The position numbers were made by a program, and so were the translations under genes. A model generated the notes under the pieces. It had not been told where the DNA came from and searched no databases. It was given only the letters and a program-made list of their open reading frames with translations. From JAEYXS01 sp943367715 (GTDB lineage Bacteria > Verrucomicrobiota > Verrucomicrobiia > Limisphaerales > JAEYXS01), in assembly GCA_943367715.1 (NCBI GenBank), contig CALRJY020000002.1, positions 230,007 to 294,006 on the forward strand: a stretch of 64,000 nt of DNA, given 5' to 3'. This document shows positions 26,248 through 34,550 of the stretch, one piece after another; positions within the stretch are counted from its first letter, which is position 1; each line of letters opens with the position of its first letter.

Positions 26248-26290
26248 CGCGTCACGGGTAGCTGAGGACGGCCCTTTGTGCAAGCGCGAG

Positions 26291-26324
26291 AAAAGAAAAA
26301 GACCCGCGTCCTTTCGGACGCGGG
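26291..26324 (-). terminator. Terminator after the Gfo/Idh oxidoreductase gene
   Basis: A perfect 9-bp stem (26303-26311 with 26316-26324, tetraloop TTTC) is followed on the minus strand by TCTTTTTCTTTT. It separates the oxidoreductase from the CbiX-like gene downstream. Confidence 0.88.
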
Positions 26325-26352
26325 CTTTGAACTTTAAACCTTAAACTTTGAA

Positions 26353-27501
26353 CTACGCTTTGACCTGCTTGACCTTCACCCACTTCTTGGCCTTGGCGGA
26401 GTCGATTACGGCGTCCACCACGTAATCCGCCGCGAGACCGTCCTTGAAGTCCGGCTTGCAGCCCTTGCCGCTTTCCAGACCGCGCACGAACTCCACCATC
26501 GCGTGGATGAAGCTGTGCTCGTAGCCGAGTTGCAGACCCGGCACCCACCAGTTACCGCAGTACGGATGATCGCCATCGGAGACGTGAACGGACTTCCAGC
26601 CGCGTTCCTGGCTTTCGTCCGTGTAGTCGAAAATTTGCAAGCGATGGAGGTCATGCAGATCCCACTTCAGGGACATGTTTTCGCCATTGATCTCGAAGGT
26701 ATAGAGCGCCTTGTGGCCGCGCGCATAACGCGTGGACTCGAAGAGACCCAGCGAACCATTGTTGAAATGGCAATGGAACAGGCACGCGTCGTCGATGCTC
26801 ACCTTCTCGACTTTGCCCGTGAGGTTGTGTTTGCGCTCCTTCACGAAGGTTTCGGTCATCGCGCTGACGTCCTTGATGCCGCCGTTCAACCACATCGCGG
26901 TGTCGATGCAATGCGCGAGCAAATCACCCGTCACGCCGGAACCAGCCACCTTCGCATCCAAGCGCCAGAGCCCCGTGCCGCCCTGGGGCAGGTCCGCATT
27001 GATCGTCCAGTCCTGCAGGAAGTTCGCGCGGTAATGGAACACGCGACCCAGCTTGCCGGAATCGATGATTTGCTTGGCCAGCACCACTGCGGGGCAACGG
27101 CGATAGTTATACCAAACCATGTTCGCGACGCCCGCCTTCTCGATGGCCTTAAGCATCTTCTCCGCCTCCTTCGCGTTCAGCCCCAGCGGCTTCTCGCACA
27201 GGATCATCTTGCCCGCTTTCGCGGCGGCGATGGCTTGCTCGGCGTGCATGTTGTTCGGCGTGGCGATGTCGATCACGTCGATGTCATCGCGCGCGATCAT
27301 CTTCTTCCAGTCCGTCTCGATGCTCTTGTAGCCCCATTTGTCAGCGAACTCCTGCACCTTCGCCGCATCACGACCGCACACCGCTTGCGGGATGATTTCG
27401 TAGCCCGAGGGGAAGAAATGGTTGACCTGATGGAAGGCGTTGCTATGGGCACGGCCCATGAAGCTGTAGCCGATAAGTCCGATGCGAAGTTGTTTTTTCA
27501 T
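26353..27501 (-). CDS. Gfo/Idh/MocA-family oxidoreductase
   Basis: 382 residues from the ATG at 27501 (MKKQLRIGLIGYSFMGRAHS); the longer frame to 27552 adds an unlikely leader. The Rossmann fold has GLIGYSFMG, the family motif CEKPLGLNAKEAE holds the conserved EKP lysine, and a C-terminal sugar-binding domain follows (SGVTGDLLAHCIDTAMWL). These enzymes use NAD(P) to oxidise or reduce sugars and cyclitols. The neighbouring xylose-isomerase-like gene (28417) suggests a shared sugar or inositol pathway. No export signal is evident. Confidence 0.92.
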   Translation of the reverse strand: MKKQLRIGLIGYSFMGRAHSNAFHQVNHFFPSGYEIIPQAVCGRDAAKVQEFADKWGYKSIETDWKKMIARDDIDVIDIATPNNMHAEQAIAAAKAGKMILCEKPLGLNAKEAEKMLKAIEKAGVANMVWYNYRRCPAVVLAKQIIDSGKLGRVFHYRANFLQDWTINADLPQGGTGLWRLDAKVAGSGVTGDLLAHCIDTAMWLNGGIKDVSAMTETFVKERKHNLTGKVEKVSIDDACLFHCHFNNGSLGLFESTRYARGHKALYTFEINGENMSLKWDLHDLHRLQIFDYTDESQERGWKSVHVSDGDHPYCGNWWVPGLQLGYEHSFIHAMVEFVRGLESGKGCKPDFKDGLAADYVVDAVIDSAKAKKWVKVKQVKA

Positions 27502-27548
27502 AGGAGAATCGCCGTCAAAAGAAACAAAGTAACCACCTTGCTGCAAGT

Positions 27549-28394
27549 TCAAACCGGTTGAATCGCCGGATTATCCACCGCACCGCCATTCAACCGTGCC
27601 AACGCCGCCTCGCCCGTCAGTTCCTCCCGGGCTTCCGGATGTAGCCGGTAATAATTTCCGATCCTCTCCAGTGCCGCGAGCGGCGCGAGCAATGTCTCCG
27701 CCTGGTAGTAGAGATGCGCCTCGAACTTCCCGAGGTTCTCTTTCACTTCATGCCGGTCCGATTTGGACATCTTTTCCAGCTCCGCTTCCGTCAGCCTCAC
27801 CCCAAGACTCGGTTCCGAGATGGACGAAGGCGTGTCCTTGTGCTCGTAAATGTACCAAGCTGTAATGCTCTCCCAAGGTATCAGAAGCGGCGACAGCAGC
27901 GGTTCATGCCACAGCACACCCTCCTTCGTCAACATGATGCCCGGCTCGCTTTTCGACGTCTTATACAGCCACATGCTGGCGAAAATGACGTAGAGAACAA
28001 ACGCAGCCGCTCCTTCAATACGATTTGCCAGATCATCCGACCATATCCACGCCCCCAATCCGCAGATACCAATCATCGTTCCCAGCGCGAACCACAACCC
28101 GCTTTGAATCTTGGACGTCGCGATGAACACCCCGGTATGGTCGCCCGCTGCGAATCGCAACGTCCTCACCTTTGGAGCCATCTTTTCCCCGCGCCGTAAC
28201 AACGGCCAAAGAAATCCGGAGATGGCTATCGCGATAGAGATAGAGGCGCCCACGTGGTGCTCATACTTGCTCGAGAGACCACTCGTCGGCGCGAGCAACA
28301 ACAAGAAGCCCATGCCAGCGAACACTATTGGCCCGAGCCAATAGTACCACCTTACGCCTAGGTCTCCGAGTGATGTCTGTTGAGCAGCCTGCAT
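27549..28394 (-). CDS. Integral membrane protein of unknown function
   Basis: 281 residues. About four hydrophobic helices lie in the first 150 residues (WLGPIVFAGMGFLLLLA, ISIAIAISGFLWPLL, LWFALGTMIGICGLGAWIW, AAAFVLYVIFASMWLY). A soluble C-terminal part follows with LTKEGVLWHEPLLSPLLIPW, which resembles a PH-like membrane-protein tail. I do not recognise a family. It sits between the oxidoreductase and the xylose-isomerase-like gene, with a 22-base gap to the latter. Confidence 0.72.
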   Translation of the reverse strand: MQAAQQTSLGDLGVRWYYWLGPIVFAGMGFLLLLAPTSGLSSKYEHHVGASISIAIAISGFLWPLLRRGEKMAPKVRTLRFAAGDHTGVFIATSKIQSGLWFALGTMIGICGLGAWIWSDDLANRIEGAAAFVLYVIFASMWLYKTSKSEPGIMLTKEGVLWHEPLLSPLLIPWESITAWYIYEHKDTPSSISEPSLGVRLTEAELEKMSKSDRHEVKENLGKFEAHLYYQAETLLAPLAALERIGNYYRLHPEAREELTGEAALARLNGGAVDNPAIQPV

Positions 28395-28416
28395 AGGACC
28401 ACCCCAATGTTTTTAA

Positions 28417-29469
28417 CTACGCCTTCCACCCGTGATTATTCCGCACCTCGATCATCGCTGCGAGGATGTCGTTCCACGTCTGTTGCTTGTTCAGCACCTC
28501 GTTCGGGAACATGCAACCATCCCAGCAGATGTGCTTCATCTTCTTGGTCACCTTGCCCGCCTTGTCGCGCAGCCAGTAACCCGAATCACGCGTGATGTTC
28601 AGCTTGCCCTTCGGATCCGTCGCGAGGCAGTGGCGACCCGTCTTCTCGTGATCGCCCGAGCCGAACACCGAACCGTCGTTCTGCGCCACATGGAAGTCGA
28701 TCGTCCACGGCCGCAGCGCATCCGTCAGCTTCGTCATCGCCTTGTGGAATTCCGCCGGCTCGTAATTGTACTTCTTCGGCACGATCCGATGCGCCTCCGC
28801 GTTGTAACCCAGCGTGTAAAGGTGCGTGTGCGACATATCCGCCTGGAACCCGACCACCTTCGGCATATCCACCATCTCCAGCAGGTTCACCATGTGCTTC
28901 CACGAATGCATCCCGCCCCAGCAGATCTCGCCCTCGGCCGCCAGACGTTCGCCTTCGCCCTTCGCGATCTTGCCCGCCTCACGGAACGTCTGCGCGATCA
29001 ACTTCGTCGTGCCTTTCGGATCCTTGTCCCAAGCCGTCACGCTCGTCGCACTGTCGATACGAACGACACCGTAAGGCCGCACACCGAGGTCGCGCAACTT
29101 GCTCGCGATCCGCACCGCCTTCTTCACGTGCGTCACGAAGTTCGCCCGCGCCTTCTCATCGCCACCCGCTGCGGCATCGAACCACACCGGCGCCACCACC
29201 GAGCCGACCACCAAGCCCTTGGACTTGATCTTGTCCGCCAGCTTCTTGATGCCGCTGTCGTCGATGTCGATATCCGTATGCGGATTGTAGAGGAAGAGAT
29301 CCACGCCATCGAACTTGATGCCGCCCACGTCCGCCTTCGCCGTGAAGTCCAGCATCGTATCCAGATCGATGAACGGTTCCGCGCCCGGACTGCCCTTGCC
29401 CACCAGACCGGGCCACATGGCGTTGTGAAGCTTGGGGAAATTATTCGCGATAACTGCTGCTGTGCTCAT
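28417..29469 (-). CDS. Sugar phosphate isomerase/epimerase-like (xylose isomerase-like TIM barrel)
   Basis: 350 residues. The sequence has the spacing and motifs of AP-endonuclease-2-type TIM barrels: DVGGIKFDGVDLF, GLVVGSVVAPVWF, GFQADMSHTHLY and TIDFHVAQNDGS. It has several metal-ligand candidates (Glu, Asp, His). It probably acts on a sugar or cyclitol. Genes of this type are commonly paired with Gfo/Idh/MocA enzymes, as here. The substrate cannot be read from the sequence. Confidence 0.85.
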   Translation of the reverse strand: MSTAAVIANNFPKLHNAMWPGLVGKGSPGAEPFIDLDTMLDFTAKADVGGIKFDGVDLFLYNPHTDIDIDDSGIKKLADKIKSKGLVVGSVVAPVWFDAAAGGDEKARANFVTHVKKAVRIASKLRDLGVRPYGVVRIDSATSVTAWDKDPKGTTKLIAQTFREAGKIAKGEGERLAAEGEICWGGMHSWKHMVNLLEMVDMPKVVGFQADMSHTHLYTLGYNAEAHRIVPKKYNYEPAEFHKAMTKLTDALRPWTIDFHVAQNDGSVFGSGDHEKTGRHCLATDPKGKLNITRDSGYWLRDKAGKVTKKMKHICWDGCMFPNEVLNKQQTWNDILAAMIEVRNNHGWKA

Positions 29470-29586
29470 ATCGATTAAAATGCCGTGAATTCCTAGTGGT
29501 AACGAGCGATAAAACTAATCACCCGCCCCCACCAAGGAAAGCATTTCTTTCCCCAAACCTCCCATAAACTACACCAAACCCCGGTA

Positions 29587-29608
29587 GGGCGGTGGTGCTC
29601 CGCCGCCC
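29587..29608. repeat. Hairpin gggcggtgg/ccgccgccc
   Basis: Two 9-base arms with one G-T wobble and a TGCT loop. It resembles a short GC palindrome dispersed in verrucomicrobial and planctomycete genomes; that comparison is from memory. No T-run follows, so it is not a normal terminator. Confidence 0.6.
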
Positions 29609-29876
29609 AAACCTCTTCCTCTTAATCCCATAAACCCCATCGGACCTATGAGACCTGTTTTTCCCAATAGGCCCGTAATGCAATTACTTCCCCGAAGCGC
29701 GCCTTCCCGTCCGATCCGTTTTATGTTTCCTCCGCGATTGCCTCCTGTCCTGCGGTACTGTAGCAACCAGTCCACCCTCACCGGACCAAACCCTCGCCAG
29801 CCACTTCAAAACCTCCGTCATCACAACGAAGGGAGACTGTCTGGAAAGATGGCTTGAGGTCGGCTGCGCAGTGGGA

Positions 29877-29891
29877 AGACGAACTTCGTCT
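29877..29891. repeat. Short palindrome agacgaa-c-ttcgtct, copy 1
   Basis: Seven-base arms around one base. The same 15 bases recur at 30281-30295 inside a larger palindrome. Confidence 0.7.
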
Positions 29892-29921
29892 GGATTGGTC
29901 AGGGCTAGGCGTGGCGAGGGA

Positions 29922-29943
29922 GTGTATCAATAAAAAGATACAC
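29922..29943. repeat. Hairpin gtgtatc/gatacac
   Basis: Perfect 7-bp arms (29922-29928 and 29937-29943) with an A/T-rich loop. It lies in the gene-poor stretch and has no evident partner gene. Confidence 0.55.
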
Positions 29944-30266
29944 GACCGAGCCGCAACAACGTCCCCGCCAGTTTGCACCAGCAGACGATCTCAAGACAGC
30001 TTTTCAGCCAGTCTCAGGAACTATGTCAAAGAACAATGGAACCATCCGACCCCTGTGTTGTATCGTGTTGTCCCCCTCTACGATTGAGAGTTCAAATTCA
30101 GCGTAAGTCCAAAGCCCGGCCGGTTCCGCAGTGGCTACTGAAGATTCCCCGGTCTGGTCATAACCTATGACGACCGACGTCCCTTTCACCCTCCGGCTTA
30201 CGGACCCTGATCCATACGCCCGATACACCCACATATCCTGATAGCCAAGAGACGCGCTTCTTTCTT

Positions 30267-30304
30267 CCTTCTCCCTTGGAAGACGAACTTCGTCTGGGAG
30301 AAGG
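30267..30304. repeat. Nested palindrome with copy 2 of agacgaa-c-ttcgtct
   Basis: Outer arms ccttctccc (30267-30275) and gggagaagg (30296-30304) enclose the inner palindrome at 30281-30295. The outer part and the following ATTGAGGATGAGGGTG resemble the element at 37284-37318. Confidence 0.75.
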
Positions 30305-30802
30305 ATTGAGGATGAGGGTGCCCCCTCTTCCCACCCGCCTCTCGACCTAATGATTCCATAAGGACCGTCACCTCCCCGCCAACGCAGGACATAACAATGC
30401 AATACATCACATCGATATGTTTGATGACTTTGGGATTCTCCAGTGGCTGTCTACCGCTCCGAAAGAGCACAACCACCGTTCACCCGTCCTTTACCGACAA
30501 CGAGTTGTCAGCACTGAGAAACGTATCAAACCAACGTCAATTTATCCATCAAAAAATCACCCAAAACCGCCTCCAAAACGGAACAGATTGCCGCAGAAGA
30601 AATTACAAACGAAGATTTTTCACGGTAGGGCGTCGCCAAGGCTGGCTGCGTTCCCCCTTCGCTCCCTTGGCGTCCTTCTGTTCATTTTTATTTCCTCGGT
30701 CCCTGCCCCTTTCGCGCCAATTGGCGAAATTCGCGTCACTCCCTTCCCCTAGGTCTTTCCCCCATAGCCCCCGCCCCGCATCCGGGGCACGTTACCTCTG
30801 GC

Positions 30803-31210
30803 ATGAAAACGAATCCCCCTAAAGACGGCGCCTTCACCCACAACACCCCCGGCACCGGAACCAGCACCGGCACCGCCACCCCCGCGCAGATCAAGAGACG
30901 CGCCGTGGAACTCGCCATCATCAATGGCCGCTCCGCCCTCCAGCTCTTTCCTACCGACTGGGCCCAGGCCAAACGCGAACTCAACGGCAAAAGCGATGTC
31001 GATCCCCAGACCGCCAAGATAGAAGCCATCCCGGAATCCGAACGTTGGGACCCCGTGCCCGGCACCGCTGGCCGCAAAGCCCGCACCAACCCCAGCGAAG
31101 ACGAAGATGCCGAAGGCCGCAGCACCAACGAACAACTCGTCGAAGAAGGGGTTGCCCACGCCGAGCACGACCAAATGCTCCGCGCCGCCAAAGAATCCCC
31201 CAAAGAATAA
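30803..31210 (+). CDS. Small hydrophilic protein with a DUF2934-like core
   Basis: 135 residues, highly charged, no export signal. Residues about 29-60 (IKRRAVELAIINGRSA ... DWAQAKREL) resemble the short helical core of DUF2934 proteins. The same core appears in the 68-aa protein at 34344 (RERALELALLHGRSV ... REQAILEL). The rest is disordered-looking: Thr/Gly-rich at the start, Glu/Asp-rich later. Function unknown. It lies just before the first long repeat and has normal high-GC codon use. Confidence 0.65.
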   Translation: MKTNPPKDGAFTHNTPGTGTSTGTATPAQIKRRAVELAIINGRSALQLFPTDWAQAKRELNGKSDVDPQTAKIEAIPESERWDPVPGTAGRKARTNPSEDEDAEGRSTNEQLVEEGVAHAEHDQMLRAAKESPKE

Positions 31211-31245
31211 ACCGCTGGAAGGTGAAGGAGTGCGATTATTGCGGG

Positions 31246-31412
31246 AGGGCCAAAGGCCCGGCCTCATACCAACCTAGGGAGAAGCCCGCCCCAAGCGGGC
31301 GAAGCCCTAGGTAAACCGCCCCTTCAAACCTCAAGCCCTGTAATGGCGGCCTCATTTCCCGGATGTTTTCCAACCCTATCCCGAAGGGATTGCAGCCTGT
31401 AGCCGGTCGGTT
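31246..31412 (+). repeat. Long palindromic repeat, copy 1
   Basis: About 167 bases, nearly identical to 31913-32078 and in the same orientation. Both begin AGGGCCAAAGGCCCGGCCTC and contain an interrupted palindrome with arms cctaggg/ccctagg and an inner cccgc/gcggg stem. They continue through a shared stretch and end near TCGGTT. A REP-like or miniature mobile element is likely; no transposase is present nearby. Confidence 0.85.
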
Positions 31413-31502
31413 TCGCGAAGCATGAGCGACACCACCGGTCAGCAGTATTTTCCCACAGCACCCCGGAGCGGGTGTCAGAAAACGAGCTCGAAAAACACTC
31501 AC

Positions 31503-31910
31503 CTATCGGACACTAACAGCCCTCCGCCGTCGAGAAGCCGCACCTGAGTTGGCCCGTCGTTTCGAGCGCCGAAGTTCCTCCAGCTTTGCGATCACACGCG
31601 CTTCAGCCAAAGCGCTAGGCGAGGCGAATGCGATCTCATGCGTGCGCTCGTATTCAAGGATGTCATCCATCCACTCCTGTGGTGTGAGCTTCTTTTTCAC
31701 GTTAACAATCGTGATCCATTTTCCGGTTTTCCGCAAGCACCACGCTCTCGGAATGCCCCCCATCGGCCACCTGCTCCCAAATTCGTAGCAGCCGAGGTAA
31801 CGAGGCTCTAACCCGTCTGGAATCACTGCGCTCGAAATCTTCCCAACAACTTCAACTCGCAACTCTTCCAGAACCAGCTCCCGGAAGGCCAATTCACGCC
31901 GCGGCTTCAT
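31503..31910 (-). CDS. Orphan protein between two long direct repeats
   Basis: 135 residues. No family recognised and no export signal. The N-terminal half is mixed alpha/beta (ELRVEVVGKISSAVIPDGL, WCLRKTGKWITIVNVKKK). The C-terminal half is helical and ends in an Arg-rich tail (LEELRRSKRRANSG, RRRRAVS), which could bind nucleic acid. The first codon abuts copy 2 of the repeat, and copy 1 ends 90 bases beyond the stop, so the gene may have moved with the repeats. Confidence 0.55.
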   Translation of the reverse strand: MKPRRELAFRELVLEELRVEVVGKISSAVIPDGLEPRYLGCYEFGSRWPMGGIPRAWCLRKTGKWITIVNVKKKLTPQEWMDDILEYERTHEIAFASPSALAEARVIAKLEELRRSKRRANSGAASRRRRAVSVR

Positions 31911-31912
31911 TC

Positions 31913-32078
31913 AGGGCCAAAGGCCCGGCCTCATACCAGCCTAGGGAGAAGCCCGCCCCAAGCGGGCGAAGCCCTAGGTAACCGCCCCTTCAAACCTCAA
32001 GCCCTGTAGGGGCGGCATCATTTCCCGGATGTTTTCCAACCCTATCCCGAAGGGATTACAGATAGTAGCCGATCGGTT
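31913..32078 (+). repeat. Long palindromic repeat, copy 2
   Basis: Second copy of the element at 31246-31412, about 667 bases away and in direct orientation. The few differences include A/G at the palindrome edge and GTAATGGCGGCC against GTAGGGGCGGCA. It ends 60 bases from the DGQHR gene. Confidence 0.85.
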
Positions 32079-32137
32079 CCCAAGCCAAGAAACCCACGAC
32101 TCGGGAATCTTTTTAGAGGACGCGCTAACAGGCAAAA

Positions 32138-33256
32138 TCACTTTCCTTTCATGATTTGACTCAAAAGTTCCTTCGTGGAGATTCGGCTCTCATCTTGCAG
32201 CTTACGCGTAACTCGTTTGCTTATTTCGAGTGCGCCAGAACGCCCGCTAAGCCCTTTGAAATCTCCACTCTTCGACCAATCCCATTCTTTTCCCGATTTC
32301 AAAATCGCCAGAATATCAGGAGAACTGAACTTCCCATGCATCAGCGCTCTGTCAATGACATGAGAGCCAATGAATGAAACAGCCCACAATCCAGCTCCTC
32401 GCAACACAATATACTCACGGGGTTCAGTCCAAGCTTGAGGCAACCATTTTTTCAAAGCTTCAAAATAATTGCGGATAACCCGATACTGCACGTCGACATC
32501 CTCTAACTGCGGCAACTGAACGGACCGCGTTAACATATACTCAATGCCAGTCTTGATGGCACGCAAGGGAATATCCACGCCTGGGGGTTTTTTACCTCCT
32601 TCATAAACACGACCAAAGAAAGGGCTCTTGCTATCTTTCCCTAGCTTTTGAGCGATATACAGCTCAGGCTGCCTTCGTCTGAGCTGTTCCTCGGCGGTGA
32701 GCCTTACATCAATGCCATCGAGATGGCTGGTGTTCATTGGCTTTTGATTTTTATTAATGTCCTTGAACAACTGAATCTCATCGTCCCGGGACAAATCGTA
32801 GGCGAGACAAAACGAAGCATACTTTTCAATTTCAGCGTAACCTTCTGTTTTGCCATCTGCATAGTGCAATCGATGGTTGCCATCAATTCTTGAAACCGCA
32901 ATCGATGGATCTTTCTGGATTTGTGCCAAATCGAAATTCAGCACGCCTACTTCAGGCCATTCATCAGAAATAGGAGTAAACGAAACCACGAGTTTGTTCC
33001 GTGCGCATAAAAACACCTCGGGCCAGAACCCTAAATCATGTGTTTTAACATACTCGTACGCTTCGCGAGCATGCGAGACACTCAGGTCCCTTTGCGTGCC
33101 CTTTGGGTTGCTTTTCTGATCATAGATATCTGCCCTCGATAACCTCGACAGATCCGACAACTCTGCGAACCCTCTATATACATTTACCCCAAGAACCTTC
33201 CCCCGAACCGCCGCTACTTTTAGTGACGTGGGAGGAGTTTTTTTTGTCTTTGCCAT
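32138..33256 (-). CDS. DGQHR-domain protein (DndB-like)
   Basis: 372 residues. The diagnostic motif appears as DGNHR (residues 125-129, in VSRIDGNHRLHYADG). It is followed by the family's second landmark, an F-x-x-I-N-x-x-Q-K-P pattern (LFKDINKNQKPMNTSHLDGI, about 164-182). The family includes DndB, a regulator of DNA phosphorothioation, and DpdB-like proteins of 7-deazaguanine DNA modification, but many members are orphans. No dndACDE or dpd genes are present here. The gene begins 3 bases after the HEPN-like gene, so they form one unit. Sampled lines have about 48% GC, below the window norm, which suggests transfer. Confidence 0.8.
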   Translation of the reverse strand: MAKTKKTPPTSLKVAAVRGKVLGVNVYRGFAELSDLSRLSRADIYDQKSNPKGTQRDLSVSHAREAYEYVKTHDLGFWPEVFLCARNKLVVSFTPISDEWPEVGVLNFDLAQIQKDPSIAVSRIDGNHRLHYADGKTEGYAEIEKYASFCLAYDLSRDDEIQLFKDINKNQKPMNTSHLDGIDVRLTAEEQLRRRQPELYIAQKLGKDSKSPFFGRVYEGGKKPPGVDIPLRAIKTGIEYMLTRSVQLPQLEDVDVQYRVIRNYFEALKKWLPQAWTEPREYIVLRGAGLWAVSFIGSHVIDRALMHGKFSSPDILAILKSGKEWDWSKSGDFKGLSGRSGALEISKRVTRKLQDESRISTKELLSQIMKGK

Positions 33257-33259
33257 AGG

Positions 33260-33808
33260 TCAATTAACTTTCTTTGGCTTTGCTATGCGAAGGCTTGATT
33301 TGGAATCGAGCTTGGCTTTCATACTTTCAATCAAAACCGAAAGAGTGAGGAAAGTGGCTTGTAACTGTTCGTAGGGACTAAGTTGGCCCTCGCCAAAAAA
33401 ACGAGCGACCGTCAACCGAAAAGAACGTCGATTTTCCATTAAGGAATACAAGTGTCTGATTTGGTCCCTAAGCGGTGCTTCTTCAATCTCAAAAGAAACC
33501 CAATGAGCGGCTTGGTTGCGGATTCCTCTGAATTTATCCAAAGCGTTTGCAAAGTCATCATCGATCAACCCAACTCGACGGCAAATCTTAATTCTCGAAC
33601 TGAAGGTTGCCAATGGATTCTCGCCGTCGAGCAAATCATCCGACTTACCAAGCCCGCCATTTGATGGAAGCAAGAAACCCTCAAGCAGAGAGCGAAGCTG
33701 AGTGTCAATTCTTGCTGAAGCTAAAATCACGAGCGCACGAGGCTGCGTCTCAGCCATTAACTCATCAGCAAACTCATCGAACGATAGGATTTTTGGTTCC
33801 TTGGCCAT
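33260..33808 (-). CDS. MltR/HEPN-like protein
   Basis: 182 residues from the ATG at 33808 (MAKEPKILSFDEFADEL); a TTG at 33844 would add 12. The region ALVILASARIDTQLRSLLEG ... NPLATFSSRIKICRRVGLI ... GIRNQAAH matches the layout of MltR-type helical proteins. R97-N-Q-A-A-H102 is an Rx4H motif of the type used as the active site of HEPN ribonucleases. It is first in a two-gene unit with the DGQHR gene. No membrane segment or export signal is present. A sampled line is about 45% GC. An RNase or toxin role is inference; a purely regulatory role as for MltR is equally possible. Confidence 0.72.
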   Translation of the reverse strand: MAKEPKILSFDEFADELMAETQPRALVILASARIDTQLRSLLEGFLLPSNGGLGKSDDLLDGENPLATFSSRIKICRRVGLIDDDFANALDKFRGIRNQAAHWVSFEIEEAPLRDQIRHLYSLMENRRSFRLTVARFFGEGQLSPYEQLQATFLTLSVLIESMKAKLDSKSSLRIAKPKKVN

Positions 33809-34099
33809 TTTGGCATTTTTCTCCGTAACTGAGCGAACCTGCAAAAACGGTCAAACCATTTTGAATTTCCACAGATTTAACAGTTCTAAAACAAACTTCT
33901 ACTGTTTATAGCCTGTTACGAAACTACCGGCTACATCGTGAGTTGCCAGCACTTTTCGACATTGGATGAATGAGACTAAAAACCTGGCGTCCCGTGAAAC
34001 GGGCTGGCCCCCTAAGGGATACCCCCAATAGTCCCCCGCCCCCTCCTATCGCATTGTGTCGATGAGCCCTCACCCAGGCTCACGCAAAATTTACTCGCT

Positions 34100-34339
34100 A
34101 TGAAAGTTCCCCCCATGAAATCCACTGCCGCCACCCCCGAGAAAACCGCCGACGCCAACACGACGACACCACACGTCCCACTACCCGCTCCCCCCATCGA
34201 CCTCAAGCCCGCCAAACCGGCCAAGACCCAGCGCGAGAACACCTTCTCCAAATCCCGCGACATCCGGGAAGACCGCGGCACGCGCCAGGGCAAGACCAGC
34301 CAGAACACCCGCCCCTTCACCCACACCCGCCAATCCTGA
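34100..34339 (+). CDS. Small Lys/Thr/Pro-rich protein
   Basis: 79 residues from ATG at 34100, or 74 from ATG at 34115. Composition is disordered: many Lys, Thr, Pro and Asp, with a basic RDIREDRGTRQGKTS tail. No family recognised. It is the first gene of a close-packed run with 34344, 34547 and 35049, each gap being under 6 bases or an overlap. Confidence 0.5.
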   Translation: MKVPPMKSTAATPEKTADANTTTPHVPLPAPPIDLKPAKPAKTQRENTFSKSRDIREDRGTRQGKTSQNTRPFTHTRQS

Positions 34340-34343
34340 CGCC

Positions 34344-34550
34344 ATGAACACCGACTCCCAGCCTGCGGGCACTTGCGCCAGCCCCACCGACGATCCCGGC
34401 ACGCCCACCCTCTACGCCGTCCGCGAACGTGCCTTGGAACTGGCTCTACTCCACGGCCGCTCCGTGACCGACGTCTCCGACTTCGATCGCGAACAAGCGA
34501 TCTTGGAACTTACCGGCCCCTTCGCCATCACACCCAAGGCCGACCTGTGA
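34344..34550 (+). CDS. Small protein with a DUF2934-like core
   Basis: 68 residues. The core RERALELALLHGRSVTDVSD with REQAILEL is the counterpart of the core in the 135-aa protein at 30803. The end of the gene overlaps the start of the next (GTGA), which supports translational coupling. Function unknown. Confidence 0.6.
   Translation: MNTDSQPAGTCASPTDDPGTPTLYAVRERALELALLHGRSVTDVSDFDREQAILELTGPFAITPKADL

Larger units (their letters stand above)
29470..30802. other. Gene-poor, palindrome-rich intergenic stretch
   Basis: About 1.3 kb without a convincing gene. Open frames on both strands here have low-complexity, stop-flanked translations with no recognisable domain. It contains at least four separate hairpins, listed below, and another imperfect palindrome near 30625-30675 built from GTCGCCAAGG and CCTTGGCGTCC. 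The stretch leads into the accessory region and looks like accumulated dispersed repeats or decayed genes. Confidence 0.7.

Noticed and set aside
30004..30822. Overlapping open frames on both strands in the gene-poor stretch, one starting like a lipoprotein (30397)
   Set aside because: They overlap palindromes, lack a consistent codon pattern and show no recognisable domain; a lipobox-like start alone is not enough.
31503..31910. Transposase reading of the gene between the long repeats
   Set aside because: No HUH, DDE or serine/tyrosine recombinase motif is visible, so it is called an orphan protein and not a mobile-element enzyme.
34373..34546. Longer 5' extension of the cNMP-binding protein
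   Set aside because: The extra residues are Arg/His-rich and are the out-of-frame reading of the 68-aa gene; the GTGA overlap gives the natural start.
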